DNA of 64,000 nucleotides. It comes from Sphingobacterium tabacisoli. Its GTDB lineage: Bacteria; Bacteroidota; Bacteroidia; Sphingobacteriales; Sphingobacteriaceae. The translations under genes were made by a program, and so were the position numbers. Location of the stretch: the NCBI RefSeq assembly GCF_017908035.1, contig NZ_JAEQMU010000002.1, forward strand, positions 660,743 to 724,742, written 5' to 3'. Under the pieces are notes generated by a model that was not told the origin of the DNA, did not search any database, and saw nothing but the letters and a program-made list of their open reading frames with translations. Below are positions 55,422 through 64,000 of this stretch, in pieces. Numbering within the stretch: position 1 is the stretch's first letter; each line of letters begins with the position of its first letter.

Positions 55422-56537
55422 TTAATTTAAAGCTTTTTCTAACATTTCTTCCAACGCCTTATGACTTAAACGCCTTCCGAGAATGGTTCCATCCGGAGCG
55501 ATTAGAAAACTATCCGGTATAGGTTGTACGCCATACAGTTCTGCCACTGGAGCCTTACCATTTGAAAGATCCGAAGCCTGTGGCCAGTTTAGACCATCTT
55601 TAACAATCGCCTCTTTCCATTTTTTCTCGTCTTTTTTGACATCGATCGAATATTGCAATATCGTAAATCCTTTGTCTTTGAACTTTTCGTACGTTGCTTT
55701 CATATGTGGGTGCTGTGCTCTGCAGGGTACACACCAGTGTGCCCAAAACTCTAACAGCACATATTTTCCTTTAAAGTCACTTAATTTAATAGGCGCTCCA
55801 GTAGTATCTGACGATGTGAAGTCTGGAGCTTTCTGGCCTATAGAGACAGTTTTGGTGGCACGTAATTTGCGACCAATGTAAATCCCTTCTTTAGATTCCT
55901 GTAGTTTAGAAAATAAATTATTGTAGAGTGTTTCTGCGAGATCCAGGGGCATCTTGTCATGTAGAACATACAAGTAGCCAAGACTGATTTCGGAGTCTGG
56001 ATTTTCCTTAATGAAATTGATTTTAAAAGCGTTAACAGAATCCGTCTTCATTGTCATCTGATTTGTCAAGTCTTCATACTCAGGTGATTTTTGATCCAGA
56101 ACTCTTAACTTCTGTAGCAATTTCGACCTGCGATCATAAATAGGGACTAAATACGCTTGGGTTTGGCTGTATTTATTATTCGTATTGGTTCCTGATATTT
56201 TGAGATAGTTCAGTGAATCCATATTTCCTGAAATATTAATTTTCCCTGGCTCAAGATAAAAATATGCGATTTGACGCGAAGTTGCATCTCCAAAATATAT
56301 GTTTACAAAGTCTATTTCATCGGTCTTGCCTTTTAAAGAGAACTTGCCACCTTTACTTTTGGTAGTCAAAGTATCTAAAGTATTCGTCGTTTTGTTGGGA
56401 GCAAGAATAGTCACAGTTCCGTTTTGGAGCCCTTTTATATTCCCCTCAATTTTGAATGGAGTGGGTTTGGATATTTGTGCATTGACACCAACTGAAATGA
56501 ATGACAACGCAATGAAAATATGAACTACTTTTTTCAT
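55422..56537 (-). CDS. DUF4369/TlpA-type thioredoxin (module 4), CVPC
   Basis: 371 residues. Signal peptide (1-20, GVNAQ), DUF4369-like domain (about 25-125; FKIEGNIKGLQNGTVTILAP), helical linker, and thioredoxin fold with W-C269-V-P-C272 in FWAHWCVPCRAQHP and cis-proline region PIPDSFLIAP. It is downstream of susD with a 74-base gap. Its convergent neighbour in module 3 is its close structural match, so the two modules end with the same type of protein. Confidence 0.9.
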   Translation of the reverse strand: MKKVVHIFIALSFISVGVNAQISKPTPFKIEGNIKGLQNGTVTILAPNKTTNTLDTLTTKSKGGKFSLKGKTDEIDFVNIYFGDATSRQIAYFYLEPGKINISGNMDSLNYLKISGTNTNNKYSQTQAYLVPIYDRRSKLLQKLRVLDQKSPEYEDLTNQMTMKTDSVNAFKINFIKENPDSEISLGYLYVLHDKMPLDLAETLYNNLFSKLQESKEGIYIGRKLRATKTVSIGQKAPDFTSSDTTGAPIKLSDFKGKYVLLEFWAHWCVPCRAQHPHMKATYEKFKDKGFTILQYSIDVKKDEKKWKEAIVKDGLNWPQASDLSNGKAPVAELYGVQPIPDSFLIAPDGTILGRRLSHKALEEMLEKALN

Positions 56538-56611
56538 AAGTGTATGATTTTTTTTTATGATCCGTTAGTTTACGGATCTGTTTTTTTTATAAATTACTTC
56601 CTCTGATACGC

Positions 56612-58150
56612 TTAATACGTATTCTGAACGATAGTACCATTACTCGATATAATCTCTGTTACAGGTATTGGGCTCGCATACCGCCTCGAATTTTTCGGTA
56701 AGGAGTACGTCTTAACGGGTTCACCTAATAATACATTGGTACTACTATAGGGATAAAAATCGCGGGTTAAAAGCACATCATCATTGGGGTCTTCGTTATT
56801 ATTATATCTCCGGATGTCAAACCAGCGTTGTACAAAAGGTATTTCTCGTCTTCTTTCTTCCAGTATCTTTTTTATAGCATCATCTTTGGATGAAGCCTCC
56901 AGATTGACCCATGCGCCAGGTTTTAACCGTTTTGCCCTTAAGATATTTAGCGTATTCATTGCCGCCGCATAATCATCGGAACGAGCCAGCGCTTCGGCTT
57001 TCATTAATAACACTTCTGCTACTGTAGGGCCAGATGGAATTGATTCTTTAAAGAAAAATACATAACCCGGATAGCTGTAGGATGGTTTGACCATCCCTCG
57101 ATCATACGAGTAGTTTTCGACCATGTGATATTGATAGCGTAAATCGTTTGTTTTGTCATAAAGTCCTAACAACTCCTGACTAGGTATATACCACCAAGTG
57201 CTTACGCTAAGCATCCTGAAGTATAGAAATTCTTTCCATCCAATCATGTCCGTTTGGTCGGCACTATTATCATGTGTATACGGATACTTGATCGTCACGG
57301 TTTCTGCTTGTGGTGTTCCGGCGTTAATACCTACAGTTCCGTCGATACCATAGTGCATTTCGGTATTATAGTCTACAAGGGTACTGTAGTCCTGTAATAC
57401 AGCGTTAGCGTGCGCAATGGTTTTGTCGTAATCATTTTTATGTAAATAAAAACGTGCAGCGAAAGCATTTACACCTTCCTTACTTGCCCTCCAATGCCTA
57501 GCTCTACCCGAAGCTGTTAAGGAGACAGAGGTTTTTAGCGCTTCCTCCAGATCCGATTCGATCAACTGGTACACTTTTTCCAAAGATTGTCTTTCTATAG
57601 GCTCTTCAAAACTGGTACTGGTCTTTATGGGGAGACCCAATTCATTTTTATTGGCTTCCGTGTAGGGGAGACAATAGGTGTTGGCCAGTATCCAATAGCT
57701 ATAAGCACGGATGAAATGAGCATCGGCTTTAATAATCGCCTTTTCCTGTTCTGTTCCACTGACATTGCTCAGGTTGTTTAGTACCATATTTGCAGTGAAT
57801 ATTTTTTTGTACTCATCGGACCAGAAGTTATCCCGTTGATCATCTAAGAGATACTGGGCGTCCCAGGTTGCAAATTGTATGCTAGCAATATTGGAAAGAA
57901 TTCCTGGTCCACCATTATAGAGGTCGATAGTCAGTCCCCAGTCATCCGTGCCAAAGGTCTGGGCGCGATTTTCCTCTCGGTAAAAAGTAGAGTGATTATC
58001 TAGCAATGCATTCAGTTGCTCGGTTGTTTTTACAACGAGTGCGGAAGTCTTAGAAGGCGGTTCTTCTAAGAAGCGGTTACATGATGGCAACATAAATGAC
58101 ACGACGACTAAAATAAATATGCTATAGCTATGTATATGTGTTTTTTTCAT
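56612..58150 (-). CDS. SusD/RagB-family surface lipoprotein (module 4)
   Basis: 512 residues, the longest of the four. Lipoprotein signal with C24 (SFMLPSCNRFLEEPP). SusD features: KADAHFIRAYSYWILANTYC, then EVLLMKAEALARSDDYAAAM, ILEERRREIPFVQRWFDIRR. The inserted region around residues 260-350 (HYGIDGTVGINAG onwards) is not matched in the other three and may shape a different binding site. It is 12 bases from susC. Confidence 0.92.
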   Translation of the reverse strand: MKKTHIHSYSIFILVVVSFMLPSCNRFLEEPPSKTSALVVKTTEQLNALLDNHSTFYREENRAQTFGTDDWGLTIDLYNGGPGILSNIASIQFATWDAQYLLDDQRDNFWSDEYKKIFTANMVLNNLSNVSGTEQEKAIIKADAHFIRAYSYWILANTYCLPYTEANKNELGLPIKTSTSFEEPIERQSLEKVYQLIESDLEEALKTSVSLTASGRARHWRASKEGVNAFAARFYLHKNDYDKTIAHANAVLQDYSTLVDYNTEMHYGIDGTVGINAGTPQAETVTIKYPYTHDNSADQTDMIGWKEFLYFRMLSVSTWWYIPSQELLGLYDKTNDLRYQYHMVENYSYDRGMVKPSYSYPGYVFFFKESIPSGPTVAEVLLMKAEALARSDDYAAAMNTLNILRAKRLKPGAWVNLEASSKDDAIKKILEERRREIPFVQRWFDIRRYNNNEDPNDDVLLTRDFYPYSSTNVLLGEPVKTYSLPKNSRRYASPIPVTEIISSNGTIVQNTY

Positions 58151-58162
58151 GATATTATTTTT

Positions 58163-61100
58163 TTAGAGTTCACACTTGATACCAAAAGAAATACGAGGTT
58201 GCGGTTTCAATGTGCCTAAAGGATATTCAGGGTCCTCGCCTGCGTTGTTCGCCACAATGGTAAATAGATCATTTCCCTGCGCGAATACCTGGACACGCCT
58301 CATGTTAATTTTTGAACTTAAGTTGATGGGTAGGTTATAACTTAAGTTGATTTCCTGCAAACGGATATGCGAAGCATTTTCAACAAGATAATTCATGTAG
58401 GGGTGGAATCTATCCCAAAAATAATATCGTGGCTCGATTTGGTTCAGTGGAAGTGGTATTATATCCATAGGATCACCGTTTACGACCTCACCAACTTTCT
58501 TATTCGGTAATACACGTCCGTATAGTGTTGCAGGATAATTAAAGCCTTTTCTTTTAAACTTATGCCCAAATTTTCCGGTAATGATGAAGGATAGATTAAA
58601 ATCGTAAACTTTAAACGAGTTGGTAAATCCAAAGGTATATGGAGCGACATTAGTCCCCATATTCAATAGATAAGTGGTGCCATCACCAGAAGTTGAGGCC
58701 GAGAAATCGTAAAATGTACCATTTGGACCAGCAATTGTTGGTTGGTTGTTTTTTACTCCCGTGTATTCGTATGCCCATAGCGTATTTGCATCTTGTCCTT
58801 CTACATAAGCGATAGATCCACCTCCTACAAGGGCAGCAGCATTATAATTAGCTACAAATAATTGGGTGATTTTATTTCTATTATACGAAAAGTTAGCATT
58901 TCCCCTCCACACAATATCATTTTCTTTTATTCGCTGTACCGTTCCCAGCTCTAGCTCGACCCCTTTGTTTGTCATAGCGGCATTGTTTAGGTTCTGACGC
59001 ATGGTTCCATTTACCGCAGGAATGGATAGGGTTGCTATCAGGTCTTTGCCTGATTTGTTATAAAGATCGACTTTACCGTATAGCGCACCATGGAATAAGC
59101 TGTAATCGATACCTATATTCCAAGTGCCTGTTTTCTCCCAGCGTAGGGTAGGGTTTCCAAAACTTGAAATAGAAGCCCTATAATCTCCGGTATACAGATT
59201 TGGCGAGGGTTCCATAGCGATTAGCGGTCGGAAAGATGTCGATTTATCCACATTTCCATTGTAGCCATAGGTCGCTCGTAGTGCAAGGTGGTCTATCCAA
59301 TTGATTTCTTTCATAAAGCGTTCTTTATTTATACGCCAACTACTACCCAGTGACCAAAAGGGGGCATACCGATAAGAAGGATCATCTGTAATCAGGTTCG
59401 AAGCATCCGTACGCATGCTTCCCGATAGCGTATACTTTGATTTATAAGTATATGCTGCATTCGCGAATAAGGAGAAATATCGATCCGTTATATACGAGAA
59501 ATTATTTACATAATTAAAAGATTGGTTATAGCCGGTCCAATCGCGTACAGGTGCAGTCGGGGTACCAGGCCCATTAGGAAATATACCAACACTCAAGGTT
59601 TCTTCATTGTACCCATAAGAAGTAGGTGCACTATTGGTTTCCGAAACGAGGTGGTTTATTTCAGTTCCGGCAATAAAACTGATTTCATGGTCCCCGTTAA
59701 GCTGTCTCTCAAAATTAAGTTGATTTCTGAATACATAAGATTCAGTTCTACTTTTGTTTTGATCCAAAATACCACCCTTGGGCAGATTTAGTGTGATTCG
59801 GTCTGTAGCTCTGTCCCAACTAGCAGCGGTATTGACATTATTTCGTGCATAAAATGTGTTTTCATTATTAAAGTTTCTATTTGTTGTATTAAAAAGTTCA
59901 TATTGAAACTTCGTGTCAAAAGAAAGTCCTTTGATTATTTTAAAGTTCAATCCTGTTTGTAAACGTGTATTCAGTTGTTCACTTGTATATTCTCTGTTTT
60001 CGATTTCTTGGATGGGATTGTATGACCAGTCCTTGTAAGGGAATAAGTCCGTAGGCACAAAGCGGTCGAGAATAGGGTCGTAATATCTAGAGATATTATT
60101 TAACGAACCATCTTCATTCCGAAGCATTTCATAGGGAGCGATGTTCGCTATATCTGCTAAAGGGTTTGGCGATCCATAAGGATTTACATTATAATTGACA
60201 CCACTTCGGTTTACCTTGTTATAATTGACCAATCCTCCAAAATTGATTTGCAGCCATTTAAAAACATCGGCAGATGTATTATAGTTGACTGTATATTTTT
60301 TATTGTCGGATCGTCTAAAGTTAGTTTTCGTGTCCTCAAAAAGCAGAGAGATGCGATTACTCATTTTTTCAGTCGAGCCTGATAAATCCAAAGAATACTG
60401 TTGTACTGTAGGATTTGTTAGTAACTCATCACGAATCTGTTTTTTGTTGCTCAGTGTTTTGTAGGAGGATAAAAGTGCATCGCGCTCCGCCAATGTAATA
60501 TAGCCTAAATTATGTTCACTCATGGCTATCATCCCCGGAGACCAAGCTTTGTATACGTCATTTGGGAACATACCACCGTTTATCAGTGCTCCCCAGTTAC
60601 CAAAAGATTTCATCTCATAGTCGATCGTTTCGGATGAAGAGGCTAACGGATTCACATAATCCAGATCTAATTTTTTAGAGACCCGGGTGAAAGCGGAGAA
60701 GTTTACAGCCAATGGCATACCTTTCTTTCCTTTTTTTGTTACAACTACGATTACACCGTTCGCAGATTTAGCACCCCATATGGAAGCTGCTGCTGCGTCC
60801 TTTAGGACGGTCACACTCTCCACATCATTGGGGTTAATCGTGCTAAAATCGCCTTGTATCGGAAATCCATCCACAACGACCAGAGGTGCTGCATTTTGAT
60901 TACGGATCCCAAAAGGATCGCGGATATTCAACGCCGTCTGACCCCGGATTTCAAATCTGGGATTGCCATCAGCGTCCAGTGTAGCCTGCATCCCTGCTGT
61001 AGTTCCGATAAGGCGTTGCGCGATGCTCGTAGCAGGTTTTTCAAGTTGTTCCTGGCTTATCGTGTTAAAGGAGCCCGTGGCCCTCTCTTTTGATATCGTT

Positions 61101-61759
61101 TGATAGCCGGTATTCACTACAGACACTTCTTCCAATTCAGCGGTAAGAGGTTCCATTTTTATCGACAACGTATGTGCTTTGCCTACGGTTATTTCTCTCT
61201 TTTTGTACCCGAGAAAAGTAAGCTGTAATACGGCACCTTCATCGACTCCAGGCAGAATAAATTCTCCCGCAGCACTGGTTTGTACAGCGATATTTGAGTT
61301 TTTTACACGTATAGTTACCCCCACCAATGGAGCCCCCTTTTCATCCAGTACGATACCCCTTATATCCACAGCGGCAATAGCTGATGCACTTTTAGCAATT
61401 TCATCTTTTTTCCGTATCAGAACAGTCTTATCATTTATGGCATAGAATAAAGGTTGATTCTTAAGGCAAGTTTCCAGTACATGCTTAATACTAGCATTTT
61501 TAAAATCGACATCGATTAACTTAAGATGGTTAATATCTTTGTCGAGGTAAATAAAATCATAACCGCTTTGCACACTTATTTTATCCAATACCTGTTGGAG
61601 CGATATATTCTTCCCCTTTATGGTAATCTGGGCATTGGTGACAGCGCTTACCTGCAGCAGGGAAAAAAGCATTATGAATGTGGTCAACTTCATAATTAAT
61701 AGTGTTTTTTGGAGCATTTTCATACGAATATTCGCCCCATATTTTTCATCAATTTTCAT
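58163..61759 (-). CDS. SusC/RagA-family TonB-dependent transporter with STN domain (module 4)
   Basis: 1198 residues. Signal peptide core MKLTTFIMLFSLLQVSA, STN domain (about 45-115), carboxypeptidase-regulatory-like domain (about 130-200; GIVLDEKGAPLVGVTIRVKN), plug with IAQRLIGTTAGMQATLDADG and an AAPLVVVDGFPIQG stretch, barrel ending SFGIKCEL. The plug differs from the other three, so a separate ligand is likely. It is the input of the FecR encoded at 61884. Confidence 0.93.
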   Translation of the reverse strand: MKIDEKYGANIRMKMLQKTLLIMKLTTFIMLFSLLQVSAVTNAQITIKGKNISLQQVLDKISVQSGYDFIYLDKDINHLKLIDVDFKNASIKHVLETCLKNQPLFYAINDKTVLIRKKDEIAKSASAIAAVDIRGIVLDEKGAPLVGVTIRVKNSNIAVQTSAAGEFILPGVDEGAVLQLTFLGYKKREITVGKAHTLSIKMEPLTAELEEVSVVNTGYQTISKERATGSFNTISQEQLEKPATSIAQRLIGTTAGMQATLDADGNPRFEIRGQTALNIRDPFGIRNQNAAPLVVVDGFPIQGDFSTINPNDVESVTVLKDAAAASIWGAKSANGVIVVVTKKGKKGMPLAVNFSAFTRVSKKLDLDYVNPLASSSETIDYEMKSFGNWGALINGGMFPNDVYKAWSPGMIAMSEHNLGYITLAERDALLSSYKTLSNKKQIRDELLTNPTVQQYSLDLSGSTEKMSNRISLLFEDTKTNFRRSDNKKYTVNYNTSADVFKWLQINFGGLVNYNKVNRSGVNYNVNPYGSPNPLADIANIAPYEMLRNEDGSLNNISRYYDPILDRFVPTDLFPYKDWSYNPIQEIENREYTSEQLNTRLQTGLNFKIIKGLSFDTKFQYELFNTTNRNFNNENTFYARNNVNTAASWDRATDRITLNLPKGGILDQNKSRTESYVFRNQLNFERQLNGDHEISFIAGTEINHLVSETNSAPTSYGYNEETLSVGIFPNGPGTPTAPVRDWTGYNQSFNYVNNFSYITDRYFSLFANAAYTYKSKYTLSGSMRTDASNLITDDPSYRYAPFWSLGSSWRINKERFMKEINWIDHLALRATYGYNGNVDKSTSFRPLIAMEPSPNLYTGDYRASISSFGNPTLRWEKTGTWNIGIDYSLFHGALYGKVDLYNKSGKDLIATLSIPAVNGTMRQNLNNAAMTNKGVELELGTVQRIKENDIVWRGNANFSYNRNKITQLFVANYNAAALVGGGSIAYVEGQDANTLWAYEYTGVKNNQPTIAGPNGTFYDFSASTSGDGTTYLLNMGTNVAPYTFGFTNSFKVYDFNLSFIITGKFGHKFKRKGFNYPATLYGRVLPNKKVGEVVNGDPMDIIPLPLNQIEPRYYFWDRFHPYMNYLVENASHIRLQEINLSYNLPINLSSKINMRRVQVFAQGNDLFTIVANNAGEDPEYPLGTLKPQPRISFGIKCEL

Positions 61760-61831
61760 TAATTTTGAATTGTTTGGTTAGTTGAGTATTAGTTCTCGTA
61801 ATGAATTGTAATGATTGGCCAAACAGTTAAG

Positions 61832-61855
61832 CGGGGGTAGGTCGAAGTACTCCCG
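61832..61855 (-). promoter_or_regulatory. Hairpin in the FecR-SusC leader (module 4)
   Basis: Read on the minus strand, CGGGAGTA pairs with TACCCCCG (one A-C mismatch) around an 8-base loop, between the FecR stop and the susC start. The A-run beside it becomes a T-run only on the plus strand. It is the counterpart of the leader hairpins of modules 1-3. Confidence 0.5.
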
Positions 61856-61883
61856 TTTTTTTTAGCCATTTAGTTAGAATATG

Positions 61884-63044
61884 TTATAGCATGACGATAA
61901 TCCTCCTTCCTTCAATTTTAAATTTGGCAGCTTTTGTAAACGATATTTTGTCCAGAATTTCCGAAATATCGTCGTAGCGGCTGATTGAGCCCGTGAAAAC
62001 TTTATCTGTGAAATCTCCTTTATAGATGACTTCTACATCGTACCATCTAGAAAGTTTTAACATAATGCTTTCCAAGCTTTCACTTTTGAAAATGAACTTG
62101 CCGTTTTTCCAGGCGATCATTCTCTCTGCATCCACATTCAGAATTTGGGTTTTGTTACCATGGAGCACAACTTGTTGATTCGGCTTTAGGAGCGTATTGT
62201 TAACCTTTACCGATCCTTCCAGTAGGGTAGTGCGGCTAATTGATTCTTCACTATAACTGTTGACGTTAAAGTGGGTCCCCAGCACTTCCACGGTTTGAGT
62301 TTTACTTTCTACGACAAAAGGTTTTTTGATATCCTTAGCCACTTCAAAGTAGGCTTCTCCGTCCAGTTTAACGAGACGCTTTTTTGATGTTCCCATATGC
62401 GCAGAATAAGTTAAGCTGGTAGCGGCATTTAGCCACACCTTAGTTCCATCCGATAGGGTGATCTGATAGGTTCCCCCTTTTGGAGTACTGATCGTCTGTG
62501 TCAGGGTAGCCGAAGAGCCCTGGGGTACACCAAGCACAGTGCCATCATTATAGGTCAGCTGTTCATCATCGATCACGATACCGTTTTGATTTTCGCTCAA
62601 CACGATTTGTTCGCCATTCGCTAAGGTGATTGTTGCTTTATTTCCACCAGCTACTATTTCGTGTTTTTGGCCCAATTCACGTGCAGGCTTTAAGCTTGAC
62701 TCATTTTGGTTATAGAGCTGTACGCCCCCAATCATTAGGACTATCGCTGCCGCGGCCGCTCCCCACTTCCATAATTTGTTGATCGATGTCTTATTTCTAT
62801 GGCGGGGGATAGACTGGCTATAGAGCGGATCTTCAACGATCGCTTGGAAAATATCCGCGCTTTTGGAGTGTGGTAGTGGATAGCCGTCAAGACTTTTCCA
62901 ATCTTTATCCATAAACAATTCCACATCGTCCAACGTATCATATTCGTTCAGATACGACAGAAGTTTATCATATTCCTCTTTACTGATTTTTCCGTTAGCA
63001 TACTTTTCCAGTAGATGCTGGATGATATAGTTCTCCTCATTCAT
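61884..63044 (-). CDS. FecR-family anti-sigma regulator (module 4)
   Basis: 386 residues. An N-terminal cytoplasmic part, a transmembrane helix at about 93-110 (WGAAAAAIVLMIGGVQLY), FecR domain (YQITLSDGTKVWLNAATSLTY, GEAYFEVAKDIKKPFVV, VLGTHFNVNSYSEE) and a C-terminal DUF4974 domain (SLESIMLKLSRWYDVEVIY). It is a partner of the sigma encoded at 63126. Confidence 0.92.
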   Translation of the reverse strand: MNEENYIIQHLLEKYANGKISKEEYDKLLSYLNEYDTLDDVELFMDKDWKSLDGYPLPHSKSADIFQAIVEDPLYSQSIPRHRNKTSINKLWKWGAAAAAIVLMIGGVQLYNQNESSLKPARELGQKHEIVAGGNKATITLANGEQIVLSENQNGIVIDDEQLTYNDGTVLGVPQGSSATLTQTISTPKGGTYQITLSDGTKVWLNAATSLTYSAHMGTSKKRLVKLDGEAYFEVAKDIKKPFVVESKTQTVEVLGTHFNVNSYSEESISRTTLLEGSVKVNNTLLKPNQQVVLHGNKTQILNVDAERMIAWKNGKFIFKSESLESIMLKLSRWYDVEVIYKGDFTDKVFTGSISRYDDISEILDKISFTKAAKFKIEGRRIIVML

Positions 63045-63125
63045 GTCTTAGATGGCTTCAAGATGGTGTTACTAATGATAATACACCGTAAAACAGACAA
63101 GGGAGTAGTTGGTATGAAGAAAAAA

Positions 63126-63716
63126 CTAAAATTTGTTGAATAGCATAAAAATTACCGCGAGCTGAAAGTAACTTTCGAATTGAAGTCGGAGCGATTTAAG
63201 GGCTTCGGCACTGTGTTTTTTTACGGTTTCTTTGGATATGTTAAGTTTTTCGGCAATTTCTTGTTGACTTAATCCCTCGTATCTACTCATCTTAAAAACA
63301 AGTTGTTGTTGTTTGGTCAATTTTTGGACAGCTTGATCTGTGAATTTTTGAAGTTCTACAAGATTTAGAAATTCTTCCGTACTATTACTTTGGTCCAGAT
63401 AATTTATCCAGAGTTCCTCCGCGGCGGCACTGAATCGTGTAGCTTCTCGGATTCGGTTTAGGCATAGTCTCTTACAGATAGTATAGAGTAGGCCTTCTAG
63501 CGATTGGTCCGGATCTAGATTGTGACGCGTAGTCCATAGCTTGATTAGCGCGTCATGGACGGCTTCTTCAGATTGTTCCGCATTGTGTAGGTAACGTATA
63601 CAAAAGTGATAAAGTTTTTTATGCCATTTTTCAAAAATATGCTGAAAAGCACCTTGGTCATCCTGACTTAACAGAATAGCAAGCTCCTTGTCCGAATATT
63701 CGATATAAGAATTCAT
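63126..63716 (-). CDS. ECF sigma factor, FecI-like (module 4)
   Basis: 196 residues. Region 2 shows GAFQHIFEKWHKKLYHFCIRY and SEEAVHDALIKLWTTRHNL; region 4 shows LTKQQQLVFKMSRYEGLSQQE and the HTH AEKLNISKETVKKHSAEAL. It opens module 4 on the minus strand. fecR follows after 81 bases. A good -7 promoter element precedes it. Confidence 0.92.
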   Translation of the reverse strand: MNSYIEYSDKELAILLSQDDQGAFQHIFEKWHKKLYHFCIRYLHNAEQSEEAVHDALIKLWTTRHNLDPDQSLEGLLYTICKRLCLNRIREATRFSAAAEELWINYLDQSNSTEEFLNLVELQKFTDQAVQKLTKQQQLVFKMSRYEGLSQQEIAEKLNISKETVKKHSAEALKSLRLQFESYFQLAVIFMLFNKF

Positions 63717-63766
63717 AAATGTAATTATTGCACTTCTAAATAGGCAATTTTGGTCAGCCCGAATTA

Positions 63767-63774
63767 CAAAGGTA
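63767..63774 (-). promoter_or_regulatory. -7 promoter element of the module 4 sigma gene
   Basis: On the minus strand TACCTTTG exactly matches TAnnTTTG, 50 bases before the start codon of the sigma gene. The -33 region (AT-rich, about 63793-63798) has no clear TTTG. Confidence 0.5.
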
Positions 63775-63874
63775 AGCCAAGATAGTTATATTTTTAAATT
63801 TATCCGTGCTGTCAAGCTTTTATTATATAGGGACAGCTCTTCCGTCTGACGTTTTTTGAAAAATAAAAAGGGAC

Positions 63875-63917
63875 TGTCTCCTATGTTTGTTGTAAGCAAA
63901 TATAGGAGACATTTTTT
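63875..63917 (+). terminator. Intrinsic terminator near the right edge
   Basis: A perfect 10-bp stem TGTCTCCTAT / ATAGGAGACA with a 17-base loop, followed by six T on the plus strand. The gene it serves is not in the window or has been lost; no coding region lies between it and the module 4 promoter. The minus strand also has a T-rich tail a few bases past the stem. Confidence 0.65.
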
Positions 63918-64000
63918 GTTTTATAGATTTGCTTTATATAGTGAGAAGAGGAAGAGCCAAGGGTTGTCTTAGTAGCTTTCGTAGGCATACTGATTTTTAG

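Noticed and set aside
19128..63716. Polysaccharide utilisation loci
   Set aside because: SusCD pairs suggested this, but no carbohydrate-active enzyme, sulfatase or sugar-specific regulator is present. All accessory genes are thioredoxin-like, an M16 peptidase or an F5/8C lipoprotein.
1..64000. tRNA or rRNA genes
   Set aside because: No cloverleaf-like segment with a T-loop GTTCRA pattern and acceptor stem, and no rRNA-like block, was recognised by eye; a covariance-model scan would be decisive.

Overview
The window looks like chromosomal DNA of a Bacteroidota member, most likely Sphingobacteriaceae (Sphingobacterium or Pedobacter type). The grounds are four complete ECF sigma / FecR anti-sigma / SusC / SusD modules, many TlpA-like thioredoxins, a LytTR two-component pair, a TPR-LuxR sensor, promoter elements of the TAnnTTTG type, and A-rich leaders without clear Shine-Dalgarno sequences before most genes. 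The genus is inferred from gene style only. No tRNA, rRNA, CRISPR array, transposase or integrase was recognised.

Layout. 1-2.1 kb (minus strand): a short operon with a small exported peptide, an exported protein with a GFYSP motif, an HTTM-family membrane protein and a Crp/Fnr regulator cut by the window edge. It is divergent from a LytTR response regulator and LytS-type kinase (2.2-4.1 kb). 4.3-8.3 kb: an HTH protein, about 1 kb of DNA without a gene, then a cassette of an FN3 protein, a small membrane protein, a CHAP peptidoglycan hydrolase and a lipoprotein-like bitopic protein. Its spacers hold low-complexity repeats and a palindrome-rich element. 8.4-11.6 kb: a patchy accessory stretch with two decayed small genes, a transglutaminase-like protein and an AraC regulator. 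11.8-16.5 kb: a TPR sensor with a LuxR-like HTH, three small membrane proteins and a secreted repeat protein. 17-18.8 kb: a divergent LysR / TauE-SafE exporter pair.

19.1-63.7 kb is dominated by four regulated nutrient-uptake modules. Module 1 (19128-32455) is sigma, FecR, SusC, SusD and five consecutive thioredoxin-fold proteins, followed by an M16 metallopeptidase (32722-35670). Module 2 (37789-46165) is sigma, FecR, SusC, SusD and one thioredoxin. Module 3 (46317-55292) is sigma, FecR, SusC, SusD, a DUF1735/F5-8C surface lipoprotein and one thioredoxin. Module 4 (55422-63716, minus strand) is sigma, FecR, SusC, SusD and one thioredoxin, converging on module 3 across a shared terminator. 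Between modules 1 and 2 lie a class A (subclass A2-like) beta-lactamase, a hotdog thioesterase and gene debris.

How the genes probably work together: each SusC carries an STN domain. Substrate binding at the outer membrane can therefore signal through FecR to its own ECF sigma factor, which raises expression of the transporter. None of the four modules encodes a glycoside hydrolase, lyase or sulfatase, whereas eight thioredoxin-fold proteins and one peptidase are present. The modules therefore look more suited to peptides or other thiol/disulfide-containing ligands than to glycans; this is inference. All four FecR-to-SusC spacers contain a hairpin, which suggests a shared way of separating low-level regulator transcription from high-level transporter transcription.
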